Positions 13,201 through 22,425 of a DNA stretch of 64,000 nt are shown piece after piece (the first letter of the stretch is position 1; every line of letters starts with the position of its first letter). Origin of the DNA: Astropecten irregularis (taxonomy: Eukaryota > Echinodermata > Asteroidea > Paxillosida > Astropectinidae). The notes under the pieces are model-generated. The model searched no databases. It was not told the DNA's origin and saw nothing but the letters and a program-made list of their open reading frames with translations. Position numbers and translations under genes: made by a program. The stretch covers positions 7,176,499-7,240,498 of the forward strand of contig OZ020250.1 in assembly GCA_963971285.1 (NCBI GenBank). Direction: 5' to 3'.

Positions 13201-16200
13201 TCAAACTAATTAATCAAAATGTATCAACATTAATCAAAATTCACTTAGGAAGAACGTCCCTAATAGATAACCTTTATACCCAGCTCGAGTCTGTTCTGAA
13301 TGGGTGATTACGCGGAGACACTGTCTTGGTTATGGGAGACTTCAATGCCTTCACTGGCACTGGCAGGTTAGTGTGCGAGACGTATATTGGTCCCCAGGGG
13401 TCTGGTATTAGGGGTCAGAATAGGCGTCTTTATTTTGCAAAGGGTTGGGGACTTAGAGTTGCTGGCTCTTGGAAAGTTGGTATCAGCGTCCGGAGCGGCA
13501 TCGTTGGTCTTGGTATGCCATTATCGGCGTTGTTGCGAAGGACATCGATCATGTTCTCGTGGACGATCGTTTGCGGATTCTTCAGAACTGTCTGGTTTTT
13601 CTGGGTACGCAGTTCCTCAACACTGATCGTCGTTTGCTTGTTGCAGCTCTCCGAGTGCGGCTCAAGTCCATGAGGATGGCTCAATCTAAGCCAATTGGGC
13701 TTTAAGTGAGTCGTCTTCGGAATTGAGCCGTGGCGAATGATTTTGCACACGTGCTTCGTGATAGGCTTGGGTTAATGCTCACTCGGGAGGGCTCTGAGGT
13801 GATGTGGAGTTTCTTCAAGGCCACTACTCTGTCGGTTGCTGGTGAGAGGTTTGGAGCTCCAAGAGTGGCGAGGAGGAGCTTTGTCTCTGACGGTACGCTC
13901 AGACCAGTGGCGTCGCCAAGGGGGGGCCAGGGGGGGCACGTGCCCCCCCTGGAAAACCTTGTGCCCCCCCCTCGTGCCCCCCCATTTGAAATTTGGGTTG
14001 GTGAAAAAAAAAATATAGTATATAAAACGTTTGCCCCCCCCAACAATTGCTAGTGCCCCCCTTGTGCCCCCCCAGACTCAAAAGTCTGGTGACGCCACTG
14101 GCTCAGACTGATAGACAAGAGTCGGAAGGCTAGACTGACTGGCAACCAAGAGGCGTGGAAGCTGAGGCGCTTGGCTGTGCGATTCCTTAGAGCTGACAAG
14201 GAGGCGCATGTACGGTCTGTGTGTGAGCGGATCGAGAGTCACATTACCGACGGGGGATATGGGGCCGCTTAAAACAGAGGGATTCGTGCATTGCGTTCCT
14301 CTAAGTCAGTCTCGAGGGTAATCTCGGCCAGGTCTGCAAGTGGCGAGTTGCTGACGGAGGAGTCTGTGATGAGGGCTCGGTGGGCATCCCTCTTAGAGCA
14401 GTTGTAACGTGCTGATCCACCGGTTACCCGTCTGAATTTTCTCACCACTGGTTGCTGACCCACCAATCGACCGTGATCCACCCACGCTCTTGGAAACGAG
14501 GGCTGCAGTGAATAGTCTGAAAAGTGGGAAGGCGGCGGGGGTCTGTGGTATTCACGCAACATTCTTAAAAGCTAGTGGGGCCGTGCAGTTGAGGTGTTGC
14601 ATGACATATACTAGGTTCGATATGGACCACTGGTGAGATGCCGTCTGACTGGATGAGGGGCATTATAGTTCCTCTCTGGAGATCGCCAGGATTGCAATGC
14701 CTTTCGAGGAGTGGCATTGCTCTCTGTGCCCAGCATCTTGGTAAGATTCTTCTGGCCAGGAATAGGCCTCACTTGCTTAAGCTTCAGCGACCTGAGCAGT
14801 CTTGGTTAACTTCAAAGAGATAATTGATTCACTGTATTTTTTCGTCTAATTTATTCCCATTCAGAATGTCACAACATCCACGAAAGAGCATTCGGAAACC
14901 AGATCCTCAAACCTGGAGTTTGCAACCTGGCGAGTGACGAGATGGGAGTATTCCTTGATGCTAGGACCTTCTGTCGGGGACTCGGAGACAACATAGGATG
15001 GGATGTCGCTGACATAGAAGATGCGGTGGAGAACCAGCTCATCCAAGGCGCAATACGAGAATTGAAGGAGAGTGGCGAGTTGTAAGTTATGGAAGTTGAA
15101 TTTTCTAACACCCATAGAGCTATATTAAAATAACGCACCTGTATAGAACACAACGTAGATATGCAAATGAACGTACACAAAAAGTACACAATTTTGTGCT
15201 TCCATAGGTTTGTGCACAAACATGGATGCGCCCAGCAGGCATCACTTTGTACACCGAGCTAGCGATAAAGTAATTTTAATATAGCTCAATCTTAACATCA
15301 AACATGAAAAAAAAGAACTGTGGTGCACTAATACGGGCGTTTCACGATTTAGAGCGCCACCATGAGGGCAGCAAGGAGAGGCCGATTTACGCGGTGCATG
15401 ATGGGAAATTGTCGACATTGGAGATTTTTCCCCTATACGTTCAATCGTCTTCGCCATTTAACACACCGCATATCTTTCATCCATAGGTATTTCTCAATGT
15501 TTTCCAGTTTGGATGTGTGTGCTGTGCATCCTAAAGATACGCAAACATAAAGCATTGTGATAACACATGAAATAAACGCACACCATGCACCGCGTAAATC
15601 GGCCTCTCCCTGCTGCGCTCTTGGTGGCTCTCTAAAATTGTGAAACGCCCGTATTGAGCTGAATCATTTTTTCGAGACAGCAGATTAAACCATTTATCAA
15701 ATCCTACATGGTTATTCGGTGTTTCTTCATAAAAGGCAAACCCCAAAATTGTTTTCTATCTCCTTAATAGTGGTTCTAACCTGCAGGAAAATGTATAGGG
15801 GACTAAAAATCCTGAATCATGATGAAAAGAAATAGGTATGACAGTGGATTCTAATCAATGATGATCACAATAAAACTGAAATGAAACAACGATCTTAAGG
15901 TCTCCTAACGAAGGGCAGAGCACAGATTGCCTGAAACATCGGGTTACTGGCTCTTCTTAAAGCTACTACAAACATGATATCACTGCAGATAACCCACAAG
16001 GTCATGATTAGTATCACAAGATATTTCGTGTATCCTGACTTGGCTAAAAGGTAATATCATACTTTGGTTTTTGTCAAAGAAATGCAGATTCATCGGCAAA
16101 AAATATCGAGGAAGATACAATAACAGTCATCTGTGAAATTTTCAGTCCCATACGGCGCCCACCTTTTGAGAAAACAATGAAAAATAGCCACGATATTTCT

Positions 16201-19200
16201 TATTTATTTTTGATCTTTAACAGATCAAGCATAATTTTGTTAACGGTATGTTTGTACATCACCATCTTTAATACCCTGTACATTATAGGTGAATCTGTGA
16301 TTTCTGTTTCTGTTTCGGTATGCCACTAAAGTACGATACTACCTTTAATTACATCATAAAATCAACACCACAACTGCACAGTATATATCTCCAAACAGCT
16401 TTTTTGTTTTGGTTGTGTTTGCAGGACTGCCGATAGATTCTGGATTGGCCAGAATAAAATAAAGACCGAGAATGTTTGGAGATATGTGAACGATACATGT
16501 AGCTGCTCCAACAAGTGTAACCGCACCGTGTATCTCAACTGGGGATCAGGCCACCCTAACGGGGACCGTCGGCATAATTGCGTGGTCTTTTGTCACGACT
16601 ATGAAGGAACTTTTAGCGATCACAGATGTGACATCAATAACAACTTTCTGTGCAAAGTCAAATTCCGTTTGGGTAAGAATGAGGCTGTCTAGGCATTTTC
16701 CTTGGGAATCGAACGTGTAACAAGTGGCTCTGTAACATTCTCACGTGGATTTTAGCCGCAGAAAATACAAAGACATGGTGGCAATTAAACAAGAAATACA
16801 ATTAATGAATGGGTTCCTTCACCTTATCAGTTTGTGATGCAATTAGGTATGTTTATACACCCATCCGACGACATCATTATACCATTCCTGCGATGTCCTG
16901 TCCTTCTTTTGTCCAGCAACACAAGAATTTACGCTCCGCCGCACTCTATAGGCACATTTACACACACCAAAAAAAAGCCCGACTAGTTGGGTCGCGATTT
17001 GCAGCGTGACCCAAATATTTGCTGTTTTTGGTGTGCGTGAACGTGCTTAATACTGCAGGGTGTATGTCCCATGATTAGTAGACGTACACCCTGCAGCATA
17101 GAGTGCGACGAATTCTTTTATTGCCAACTTGCCACACAAAATAAATGGCGGGCGGGGACACCGCAGTAATGGCGGATTGTATATCGTGCCGCCGGATCGG
17201 TTGATACAAACCTTGGTATTGCCAGGCATGTGCTTATACAAATAGCATCAAACAGCAACGAATGTTTTCAATTGGAAATCAAAGGTACAAACGATTGTAA
17301 AATCAGTTTTGAAGGTTTTGGAATTCATTCTTTGTTTCACAGAAACTGTTTCCTCATGTCCGGAAATCATCGAAGACAGCAATGCGGCGGTCCATGACAG
17401 TAAGCTCCGCGAACCCGAATTGATTTCAATCTTGTGAACTACTATCTTGTTTCCTGATTATTAAGGATAACTAAAACAAGATAATATGCAAATTAGGTTA
17501 GCCCTTCACCGACGTGGATGAGCACTGCATATTCAGTGTTTGTGAGTGCACGTGCAGCGCTCATCCATGTTGGTGAAGGGCAAGCCTAATTTGCATATAC
17601 ATGTAATCTTGTTTCAGTCATCATTGGTTTATAATAATCTAAGTTGGACGATCAAAATCTTTCCGAACTGATGCGTTAAATCTAGACCATGGTGTTTTGT
17701 CTAGAGCAGCCAGGAAGTTCAGTGAACAGTGTAACCGGGAGAGGAGAGGAGACACTTTTTCTACGAGGCAAACTTTGTAATAAGTACCCTATTCGTTTAA
17801 ACTATTTCAGAATGCATGGATGTTTACTCGGATGCCTTCGGAAACCCAGCTAAGCCCGGAGTGTGTTACGCCAGTGACAACGACCAGAAGCACAACTTTG
17901 AAGGCGCCCTGAGTTTCTGCCGGTCTCTCCCCGGTGGTTCCTGGTCGGTGGCTGACATCGAGAACGCCGACGAAAATCTGTTTCTTCAAGTGTGGAACAT
18001 AGACAACTTTCCGTAAGCTCTGTTTTCAATTGACATGAGACATTTGAATCGAAATGTTGAAAAAGCCACTCTAATCATAATGTTGATCTAGATTTGAAAG
18101 CAATACTTGGGGCAAAAATAAAAAAAGAAGAAATGTATTGAAAGGGAATTATATCATTTAGTTGGCTCTTTTCCAAGGGGTTTCTTGATATTATTGTCTA
18201 TAAGCTCGTATGCGAAATTTATGATTCATAATAGGCCTATATAATGTGGATCGGTTTGGGGAAACACCATGTAATAATCGTTCGTACTTTCACACTTCTA
18301 TCTATATCGTTCGGCCTTCTATATCGGTCGCACTTCTCGTTAGGTCTCAATCTTTCAACTAGTCTGCTCTAGTCCTCATTAGAAGACAAATCTTTCTCAT
18401 AATATATAATTCATATATATTCATAATTCATCAAGGCTTATAATTCGTTCCTCTTTTGCTTTAACTTTTCTTTCATTCGCAAACCTACATTGATGCCCCA
18501 AAAATAACATTACCCACATCGCTGAAAATAATTGTCATCATTTAAGTCTCGGAAAAAAATGAGAAATTGTTGTGGATTTTTTTTTTTATCATGATACAAC
18601 GTGGAAACCTTCAACTTGTGTATTATCGAACCTCGAAGAAAGAAGTTTAACTTTAACATCACGTCGTTGCCCGCAGTAACAATCAGGGGTACTGGATCGG
18701 CCAGAACGACCGGGAGCTAGAAGGCGATTATCGGTATACCTCCAGTGGACAGTGTCCGGTGTATCTCAACTGGAACACCGGCAGGGAAGAGCCTGACGGC
18801 GCCAGAGAACAGAACTGCATTGTCATGTTCAAACAGAACACTGGGATGTTTCAGGACAAAGATTGCAGTCGCACTTACTTCGCACTGTGTAAACTCAAAA
18901 CGGGTGAGTTTGGTTTGTGATTGAAAATACCACTGTGACCTTATAATGCACTTTCTTATGGATGGAATAAAAAATCGCGATCTTAACACACGGGAAATAT
19001 GACGAACGTTTTCCGTAAAAATAACACAATAATCGAAACCGAAAAAATAAAGCTAAAATACTTTTTTTTTCAATGTTTGCACTTTCAGTAATCATACTTT
19101 GGTAGCGTAGCGAAACAAAAGTCTTCACATAATTATTTACATAACTTACAGGGTTTAGAGATGGTGATTGTAGAAACATACCGTTAATATTATTTTGTCT

Positions 19201-21616
19201 GAAATGATGTATTTATCCAAAGAAAAGTAAAACCAATGACTATTTTTTTTTAAGAGAAAAGATAACAAACAAATATCGTGGTCGTTTTTCACTATTTTCT
19301 AAAAACGCGGGCACCGTATGAGACTGACATTTTCACAGATGACTGATACTGTATCTTCGTATCTTCCTTGATATTTTTGACCATGAATCTGCATTTCTTT
19401 GACAAAATTCTTACGTACTGGTTTTGACCTTTGTTCCCTGCACAGATAGTGAGCCAACGCAATATCTCTTGTATGGATGTGGCGGTAGAACCCTACAACC
19501 TGAAATGACAGGTAACTTCCTTATCCGGACTTAATAAATCATGACAACCCAAAAAATGTTAACTCGCACTTTGTTAACATATGAACAGTGTTCTTCTAAA
19601 CTGATTGCTTCTTATTATGGTTTTGCTCTAAAGGCTGTTCAGACCTTCGTGCAGATGCCTTTGGTAACGCGGCTAAACCGGGCATGTGCTATTTCGTGAC
19701 GGACCTGGAGCGTACCTGGGAATCGGCCGTCGACTATTGCCAGGGGGAAGGTTGGTCTCTGATCGACGTTGAGGACGCCGCGGAGAATGCAAAACTGGCT
19801 GCCAGACACAACGATTTCAAACCGTGAGAAAAAAATCACTTTTTTCAAACACCATTTGAGTCCATATCTCGAAATATATTGCAAAATGGTCATTCGTACG
19901 CATGAAAGGAATTCAATGACTCGTTTATAGGACAGAGCTCTAGCTTTCAAGTGAGAATAGATTTTGTGATTTTGTTTCTGAAAAATCTTGAAGAGGAATG
20001 TTCTACTTTCAAATGATCTCTGCATAGTTGAGGATGACCTAATCTTGTGCTGCAGGGTCTTAACATGAATACATAAAGAAAGAAAGACATATAGAAAGAA
20101 AGACACAAAGAAAGAAATAAAATCTCAGAAAATGGAATAAGTCTAGGCAATATTTTATCAGTTAGTAATGAACCTTTCCCAATTATTATGACATATACAG
20201 TTTGAACGACTACTACTGGGTTGGCCAAAACGACAGGGAGGTTGAAGGAACATGGAATTATGCATCCAACGACACGCCGCCTGATGCTGAGGTGTTCCTG
20301 AACTGGGCACCGAGCCAACCAGACGGCGACACATCGCAGAACTGCATCGTGATGGATCAGGGAGGCGAGTGGAGGGACAGAAGCTGCACCGATAAATACT
20401 TTGTCACCTGCTAGAAACGAACTGGTAAGATGACAAGCCATGTTAATGATTGTGTGTCCTCACTTTGCATGTGTGATTATTGAGAGCCAGAGTAGAGGGT
20501 GAGTCAAAAAGAACTTGACTGTGGGATTGGTGATACTTAAAACAAACAAACAAATGATACTCAAAAGTTCGGTAAAGCATTTAAAAGCATTCTCCCATGC
20601 TTATATTAGACAAAGAAAACGAAACAAATTGATCATTTATTAGAGCACTTATGCCTATTTTAATGAAGGCACATGTACTTATTTTGCAAGCTGTCCATGA
20701 AATACTTGAACTTGAATCCATGTTTTGGTGTTACTACAAATCCGTTATGATTGTGTCTGCCAGTTCAAATGATCTTTTACTTTTTCATTTTCAATTGCAG
20801 GTAACTTAAACATAAAATGTTCGGTTGTTGAGCAAAAAGGATACCGATTTTGTGCTAATTTGCAACAGTCTGAGCACTCTTTGATTTCTCAAAAAAGCCA
20901 GATGTATTAATTTGCTCTATTTGATTAATTTTCTCCTTTTTTTTAATTTCAGAGCTAACTGGGACCTGCTCAAACAGTAAGTCCGTACATATTTATTCCT
21001 AATTCTGTTTTAAATGGAAGTCAAACGTATAAATGCAAATCAGTGGAATAATACAATCCGCAAGAAAGGGAAAATGTCACAATAAGAATTAACAACACGA
21101 GAAAAACAAAAACGATTCTTTTAATTGTCCACGTGCTTTGTTCTTTGCTTTATTAAGTATAATCTAATCCTGGTGAGGACTACATGTATAGCAGGTTAGT
21201 CGAAACCTTGAAACCTAACCAGACTTAAATCAGAAATCCGAAGTTTATGAACGAATGCTACATGGTGTGGCAATGCAAAGCCTCCAATGAGTGCATTGAT
21301 CTCTTCCATATATCAACGAGATATTAATCTTGCTTTGTTTCTTTTTTTTACACCAGATATGCCCGCACCAAGACCTCGTAAATTCCTGTTCCTCTCTGCG
21401 GACGCCACCTGTCGCCCAGAAGACGTACTAACTCCCAGCTACCGTGTCAAGAGCAGAGTCCAGTGCGCACGGGACTGCTCTATGGAGGCTGGCTGCCAGA
21501 GCTTCGGCTTCTTGACCTCTGGGAACGAGGATAACTGCGTGCTCTGTAGCAAGGTTCTGCAGATTAAGGATCTAGTGATGAAAATCGACAGTATGATTTA
21601 CATTGAATCGCTGTAA
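7191..21616 (+). CDS. Gene 1: secreted 3x CTLD + PAN protein, with in-frame stop
   Basis: The model joins 7191-7281, 14865-15081, 16425-16672, 17343-17399, 17811-18012, 18677-18903, 19446-19484, 19634-19823, 20201-20424, 20953-20976 and 21357-21616. All junctions are GT/AG and phases are consistent: 1 between modules, 2 inside each CTLD. The sum is 1779 nt, 592 residues if the internal stop were read through. The product is a signal peptide, CTLD1, a linker, CTLD2, a linker, CTLD3, a short linker and a PAN/apple domain. A TAG at 20412-20414, two codons after the position aligned to gene 2's last CTLD3 cysteine region, truncates the conceptual protein at 494 residues. It is the upstream paralogue of 38141-63021. 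Secreted lectin or adhesion function is inferred from domains; no ligand can be deduced. Confidence 0.85.
7582..7934 (-). mobile_element. Kolobok/T2-like MITE, subfamily A
   Basis: It shares the whole consensus with copies at 22426-22784 and 60011-60363: a TACTTTGGT-like end, CATACCGTTAA, a CTGAAATG.TGTATTTATCC box, a TTTGATCTTTAAAAGAT box, a GTATGGGACTGA box and CTGCATTTCTTTGA. Terminal TTAA is eroded. It lies in gene 1 intron 1. Confidence 0.7.
8050..8216 (+). mobile_element. Kolobok/T2-like MITE, right-half fragment
   Basis: It contains ATAAATACACCATTTCAGGCAG, CTGTATGTTTCTACCACTACC and CATTTCTGTTTTGGTTTG in the order found in subfamily A, and ends at a CCTTTAA junction. The left half is missing. 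Confidence 0.65.
9128..9148. repeat. (GTT)n microsatellite
   Basis: About seven GTT units in a row. It has no other notable feature. Confidence 0.85.
9270..9390 (+). mobile_element. tRNA-derived SINE, best copy
   Basis: The head reads TGGCTCAGTTGGTAGA (pol III A-box) and about 30 bases later CCAGTTCGAATCC (B-box), followed by a CAGTCAATTTTCCTTTGTTC tail. The 5' flank CACCACCAACAT is shared with the minus-strand copy at 5725-5850, so the element starts upstream of the tRNA head. It shows the full organisation of a tRNA-derived SINE. Confidence 0.8.
9390..9475 (+). repeat. Fragment of the CATCCGAAAC repeat family
   Basis: Contains AACATGTTAGGTTTTTGAAA and AAAACATCCGAAAC, which recur at 50040-50335 and, inverted, at 44250-44500. 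It is an undefined dispersed repeat. Confidence 0.5.
9889..10585. repeat. Satellite-like tandem array, unit about 219 bp
   Basis: Four units begin with GCAAGYGAVACTGCAT-like heads at 9889, 10012, 10231 and 10404. Units two and four are close to full length, unit one lacks about 95 bases and unit three about 43. Each carries GACTGCACGGCAACG, a TGTCTACAATGT box and GCCGCAATTCYACCGAATC. Parts stay open in one frame (10032-10238, 10226-10609), but no domain is recognised and the deletions are not consistently multiples of three, so I treat it as a non-coding satellite. Confidence 0.75.
10612..11699. mobile_element. CAGTGTTGGAGTAC-ended element rich in GAGTCCGAGT
   Basis: The ends are inverted copies, CACTGTTGGAGTA and TACTCCAACACTG, with one mismatch in 13. 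Both flanks are rich in CGAGTAC/GAGTCCGAGT strings (10625-10780 and 11560-11690). The middle is occupied by a second element at 11014-11543. The same GAGTCCGAGT-rich sequence recurs at 40097-40750. Ends beginning CAGTG are common in hAT-type elements, but I see no clear target duplication. Confidence 0.6.
11014..11543. mobile_element. Nested MITE with AGGGGCCGTCCATAAAGTAC ends
   Basis: The left end AGGGGCCGTCCATAAAGTAC and the right end GTACTTTATGGACGGCCCCT are perfect inverted repeats of at least 20 bp. Inside, C-rich tracts and GTACGCATGGCGTACGCA-like palindromes also occur on both sides. The element sits within 10612-11699, so it inserted later. Very similar GGGCCGTCCATAAA ends are widespread among invertebrate MITEs (recollection, not verified). 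Confidence 0.75.
12195..12541 (-). mobile_element. Kolobok/T2-like MITE, subfamily B
   Basis: In reverse orientation it matches 50449-50790: CAAAGTGTGAGTGTTGTTCT near the right end, a GAGTCGGATGTCCGATTGAG box, the GATCTCGGGGTAAGATC box and GGTAGAAACATGCCGTTAA. The right end reads CCTTTAA. The left boundary is eroded. Confidence 0.65.
12700..13205 (+). mobile_element. LINE fragment, endonuclease domain remnant
   Basis: Conceptual translation in shifting frames gives VYKPPPT, then FNGHSTT (the GDFNSHST-type endonuclease motif), then a DLIFV motif. These match the apurinic-like endonuclease of non-LTR retrotransposons. Stops and frameshifts interrupt it. It directly precedes a second LINE fragment of a different type. 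Confidence 0.6.
13225..14825 (+). mobile_element. RTE-like LINE fragment, endonuclease and start of RT
   Basis: Recognisable pieces in order are MGDFNA at about 13333 (endonuclease active site), GSWYQRPERHRWSWY near 13470, DHVLV and DRRLLVAALRVRLKS near 13545-13670 (endonuclease end), and LLARNRPHLLKLQRPEQS near 14750-14810 (reverse transcriptase region). Several frameshifts and stops are present and most of the RT is missing. A hAT-type MITE at 13905-14100 interrupts it. The fragment stops about 40 bases before the first CTLD exon. The RTE assignment comes from motif style only. Confidence 0.7.
13905..14100. mobile_element. hAT-type MITE with 8-bp target duplication
   Basis: The ends CAGTGGCGTC and GACGCCACTG are perfect 10-bp inverted repeats. 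The host LINE sequence GCTCAGAC is duplicated on both sides (13897-13904 and 14101-14108). An 8-bp duplication with CAGNG ends is the hAT signature. The interior consists largely of G and C runs forming a strong foldback. Confidence 0.9.
14865..16672 (+). CDS. Gene 1 exons 2-3: CTLD1
   Basis: Exon 2 (14865-15081, acceptor TTCAG, donor TT|GTAAGT) carries CHNIH, a KPGVC block, ARTFC and DVADIEDAVENQ, the first half of a CTLD. Exon 3 (16425-16672, acceptor TTTGCAG, donor G|GTAAGA) carries FWIGQN, VYLNWGSG, HNCVVF and FLCK, the second half. The intron between is phase 2. The sugar-site triplet reads HPN, and the WND-like triplet is FSD, retaining only the aspartate. Compared with gene 2 it has a three-residue insertion giving a TCSCSNKC cluster. 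Confidence 0.85.
15330..15655. mobile_element. Foldback MITE with AATACGGGCGTTTCAC ends
   Basis: The left end AATACGGGCGTTTCAC and right end GTGAAACGCCCGTATT are perfect 16-bp inverted repeats. A further inverted match (GGCCGATTTACGCGGTGCAT against its complement near 15583) extends the foldback. A shorter relative lies at 54454-54586. It sits inside the CTLD1 intron of gene 1 and is absent from gene 2's intron. Confidence 0.85.
16044..16348 (+). mobile_element. Kolobok/T2-like MITE A at the shared TTAA site
   Basis: It is bounded by CTAA (degraded TTAA) and TTAA. The left end AGGTAATATCATACTTTGG and right end ACGATACTACCT are subfamily A ends. The flanks TATCCTGACTTGGC and TTACATCA align with gene 2, where the same site holds a different MITE (57066-57428). 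Confidence 0.75.
16936..17045. repeat. GCGATTTGCAGCGTGACCCAAATA repeat fragment
   Basis: Contains CACACACCAAAAAAAAGC, GCGATTTGCAGCG and GACCCAAATA, shared with 42335-42715. The A/B arms are partly palindromic. It lies in gene 1 intron 3. Confidence 0.55.
17343..17399 (+). CDS. Gene 1 exon 4: short linker
   Basis: A 57-nt phase 1-1 exon encodes ETVSSCPEIIEDSNAAVHD, with one cysteine and several acidic residues, between CTLD1 and CTLD2. Acceptor CACAG and donor A|GTAAGC are identical in gene 2 (58543-58599). The conservation at both sites argues it is a real micro-exon. Confidence 0.8.
17474..17614. mobile_element. Palindromic MITE shared by both paralogues
   Basis: Arms ATGCAAATTAGGTTAGCCC and GGGCAAGCCTAATTTGCAT are inverted copies, extended by CACC..GATGAGC / GCTCATCCA..GGTG. 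The homologous intron of gene 2 has the same element (about 58664-58848), so this insertion predates the gene duplication. Confidence 0.75.
17811..18903 (+). CDS. Gene 1 exons 5-6: CTLD2
   Basis: Exon 5 (17811-18012) encodes CMDVYSDAFGNPAKPGVCY, a SFCRSLPGG block and DIENADENLF. Exon 6 (18677-18903) encodes YWIGQNDRE, VYLNW, QNCIVM and FALCKLK. A phase-2 intron splits the domain, with phase-1 borders. The sugar-site triplet is EPD and the WND position is FQD. The nearest relatives are gene 2 CTLD3 (59048-59758) and gene 2's extra CTLD1. Confidence 0.85.
18100..18670. other. CTLD2 intron, no extra feature seen
   Basis: AT-rich intron DNA with a CTTCTATC/TTCGTAC-like low-complexity patch. I recognise no transposon ends or RNA here. 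Confidence 0.5.
19085..19400 (-). mobile_element. Kolobok/T2-like MITE A, end-truncated, shared with gene 2
   Basis: The interior matches subfamily A (ATACCGTTAATATT, GATGTATTTATCC, GTATGAGACTGACATTTTC, CTGCATTTCTTTGAC). Both terminal TTAA motifs are lost. Gene 2 has a complete copy in the same intron and orientation (60011-60363), consistent with insertion before the duplication and later trimming here. Confidence 0.65.
19446..19484 (+). CDS. Gene 1 exon 7: short linker
   Basis: A 39-nt phase 1-1 exon encodes DSEPTQYLLYGCG between CTLD2 and CTLD3. I place the donor at GGCG|GTAGAA. Reading on to the better-looking GGTAAC downstream would cross a TAA in the gene 2 counterpart, while GTAG(A/T)A is conserved in both genes. 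Confidence 0.6.
19634..20424 (+). CDS. Gene 1 exons 8-9: CTLD3, ending in a premature TAG
   Basis: Exon 8 (19634-19823) encodes CSDLRADAFGNAAKPGMCY, YCQGEGWSL and DVEDAAENA. Exon 9 (20201-20424) encodes DYYWVGQNDRE, VFLNWAPS, QNCIVMDQGGEWRDRSC and YFVTC. The sugar-site triplet is QPD and the WND position is WRD. After the final cysteine codon comes TAG (20412-20414), where gene 2 has AAG. The exon otherwise continues open to its normal G|GTAAGA donor. Confidence 0.85.
20078..20122. repeat. (GAAA)n microsatellite, shared with gene 2
   Basis: GAAAGAAAGACA units lie in the CTLD3 intron. The homologous gene 2 intron has the same array (61207-61257) with different unit numbers, so it predates the duplication. 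Confidence 0.8.
20497..20720. repeat. GTGAGTCAAAAAGAACTTGAC repeat, shared with gene 2
   Basis: The segment starts at GAGTCAAAAAGAACTTGAC and includes CTATTTTAATGAAGG and AGCTGTCCAT..AATACTTGA. The same order appears in gene 2 at about 61622-61830. A rearranged relative lies in gene 2 intron 1 (38790-39045), ending in the complement AGTTCTTTTTGACTCA. It is a dispersed element with unclear ends. Confidence 0.6.
20953..20976 (+). CDS. Gene 1 exon 10: 24-nt micro-exon
   Basis: A phase 1-1 micro-exon encoding ELTGTCSN joins CTLD3 to PAN. Acceptor TTTCAG and donor A|GTAAGTCCGTACAT are both conserved with gene 2 (62049-62072), where the cysteine is replaced by serine (ELKRTSSN). In gene 1 it lies downstream of the TAG. 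Confidence 0.75.
21357..21616 (+). CDS. Gene 1 exon 11: PAN/apple domain
   Basis: The terminal exon encodes about 86 residues with the PAN/apple layout: FLFLSADATC, VQCARDCSMEAGCQSFGF, NCVLC and a final IYIESL before TAA. Six cysteines fit the three-disulfide apple fold. Only eight residues differ from gene 2's PAN exon, so it is well preserved although the full-length transcript would stop before it. PAN domains mediate protein or carbohydrate contacts in secreted proteins. Confidence 0.8.
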
Positions 21617-22425
21617 GGCAGCGTTTTAGAAAAACAAATACGGAAAGCCACCACTTATGCCTTAGTGCACAGAACTGGAAGTCTATAGCTTAACCCTTAT
21701 AAATCACCGGAGTTTTCTTCACCATTATTCTGGTTTCATTGCCGTGCCTATACAGAACGTGAAATATTTTTTTGCAACTATCAAGTGTAAATTCGTGAGC
21801 AGGTGGTCTAAACGAATTTATAATTATAAAATTGAGCTTGCTTTCATAATAATGAGTGGATTAGAGAGGCTGAAGAAATAGTCTCCCAATCACATAACGC
21901 TAGGCAAACATAACGATTACAATGCTGCACCCCATAACATACTTATTAGGCAGTCCGTTTGACTGTGATTCCAACTTAATGATTGATTTACTCACAACTT
22001 GCTTCGTTCTTAAATCAACGTTAACAATGAAATCAAGTTAACAAGAAACTATCGTAGCAAGCTTAATTCTCCTTGACTAAATTCTTATTCTGCCAATTTT
22101 TGTCATGATATTAGCATTTTGACGAACACAAGAGGAATTCATATCAATTGTCATAATGCTGCTGAGAAAAATACGTCAGATACGACATCGTATGGAATTT
22201 GGGACTTAGTTGATTTACCTTCTTTATAAAATGTTGCAAATTGTGAGATTCGTTGTATTTTGACGTTACCAGGCATAACCCGATGATGTGTAATATATAT
22301 GCTAAATTCTAGGACACATTAATGTGTGTTCATAAGAAAGTGGCTTACTATTGGTAATTCGTAGATTTAGTCTTGATTTTGAAAATCGTTTACAGTTTAC
22401 ATATCTGCATAGATGAACAATGTGG
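21617..22425. other. Gene 1 downstream flank
   Basis: Similarity with gene 2 continues for about 35 bases after the stop and then ends. There is no canonical AATAAA until about 22829, beyond a MITE, so I cannot fix the polyadenylation site. No other gene is seen. Confidence 0.5.
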
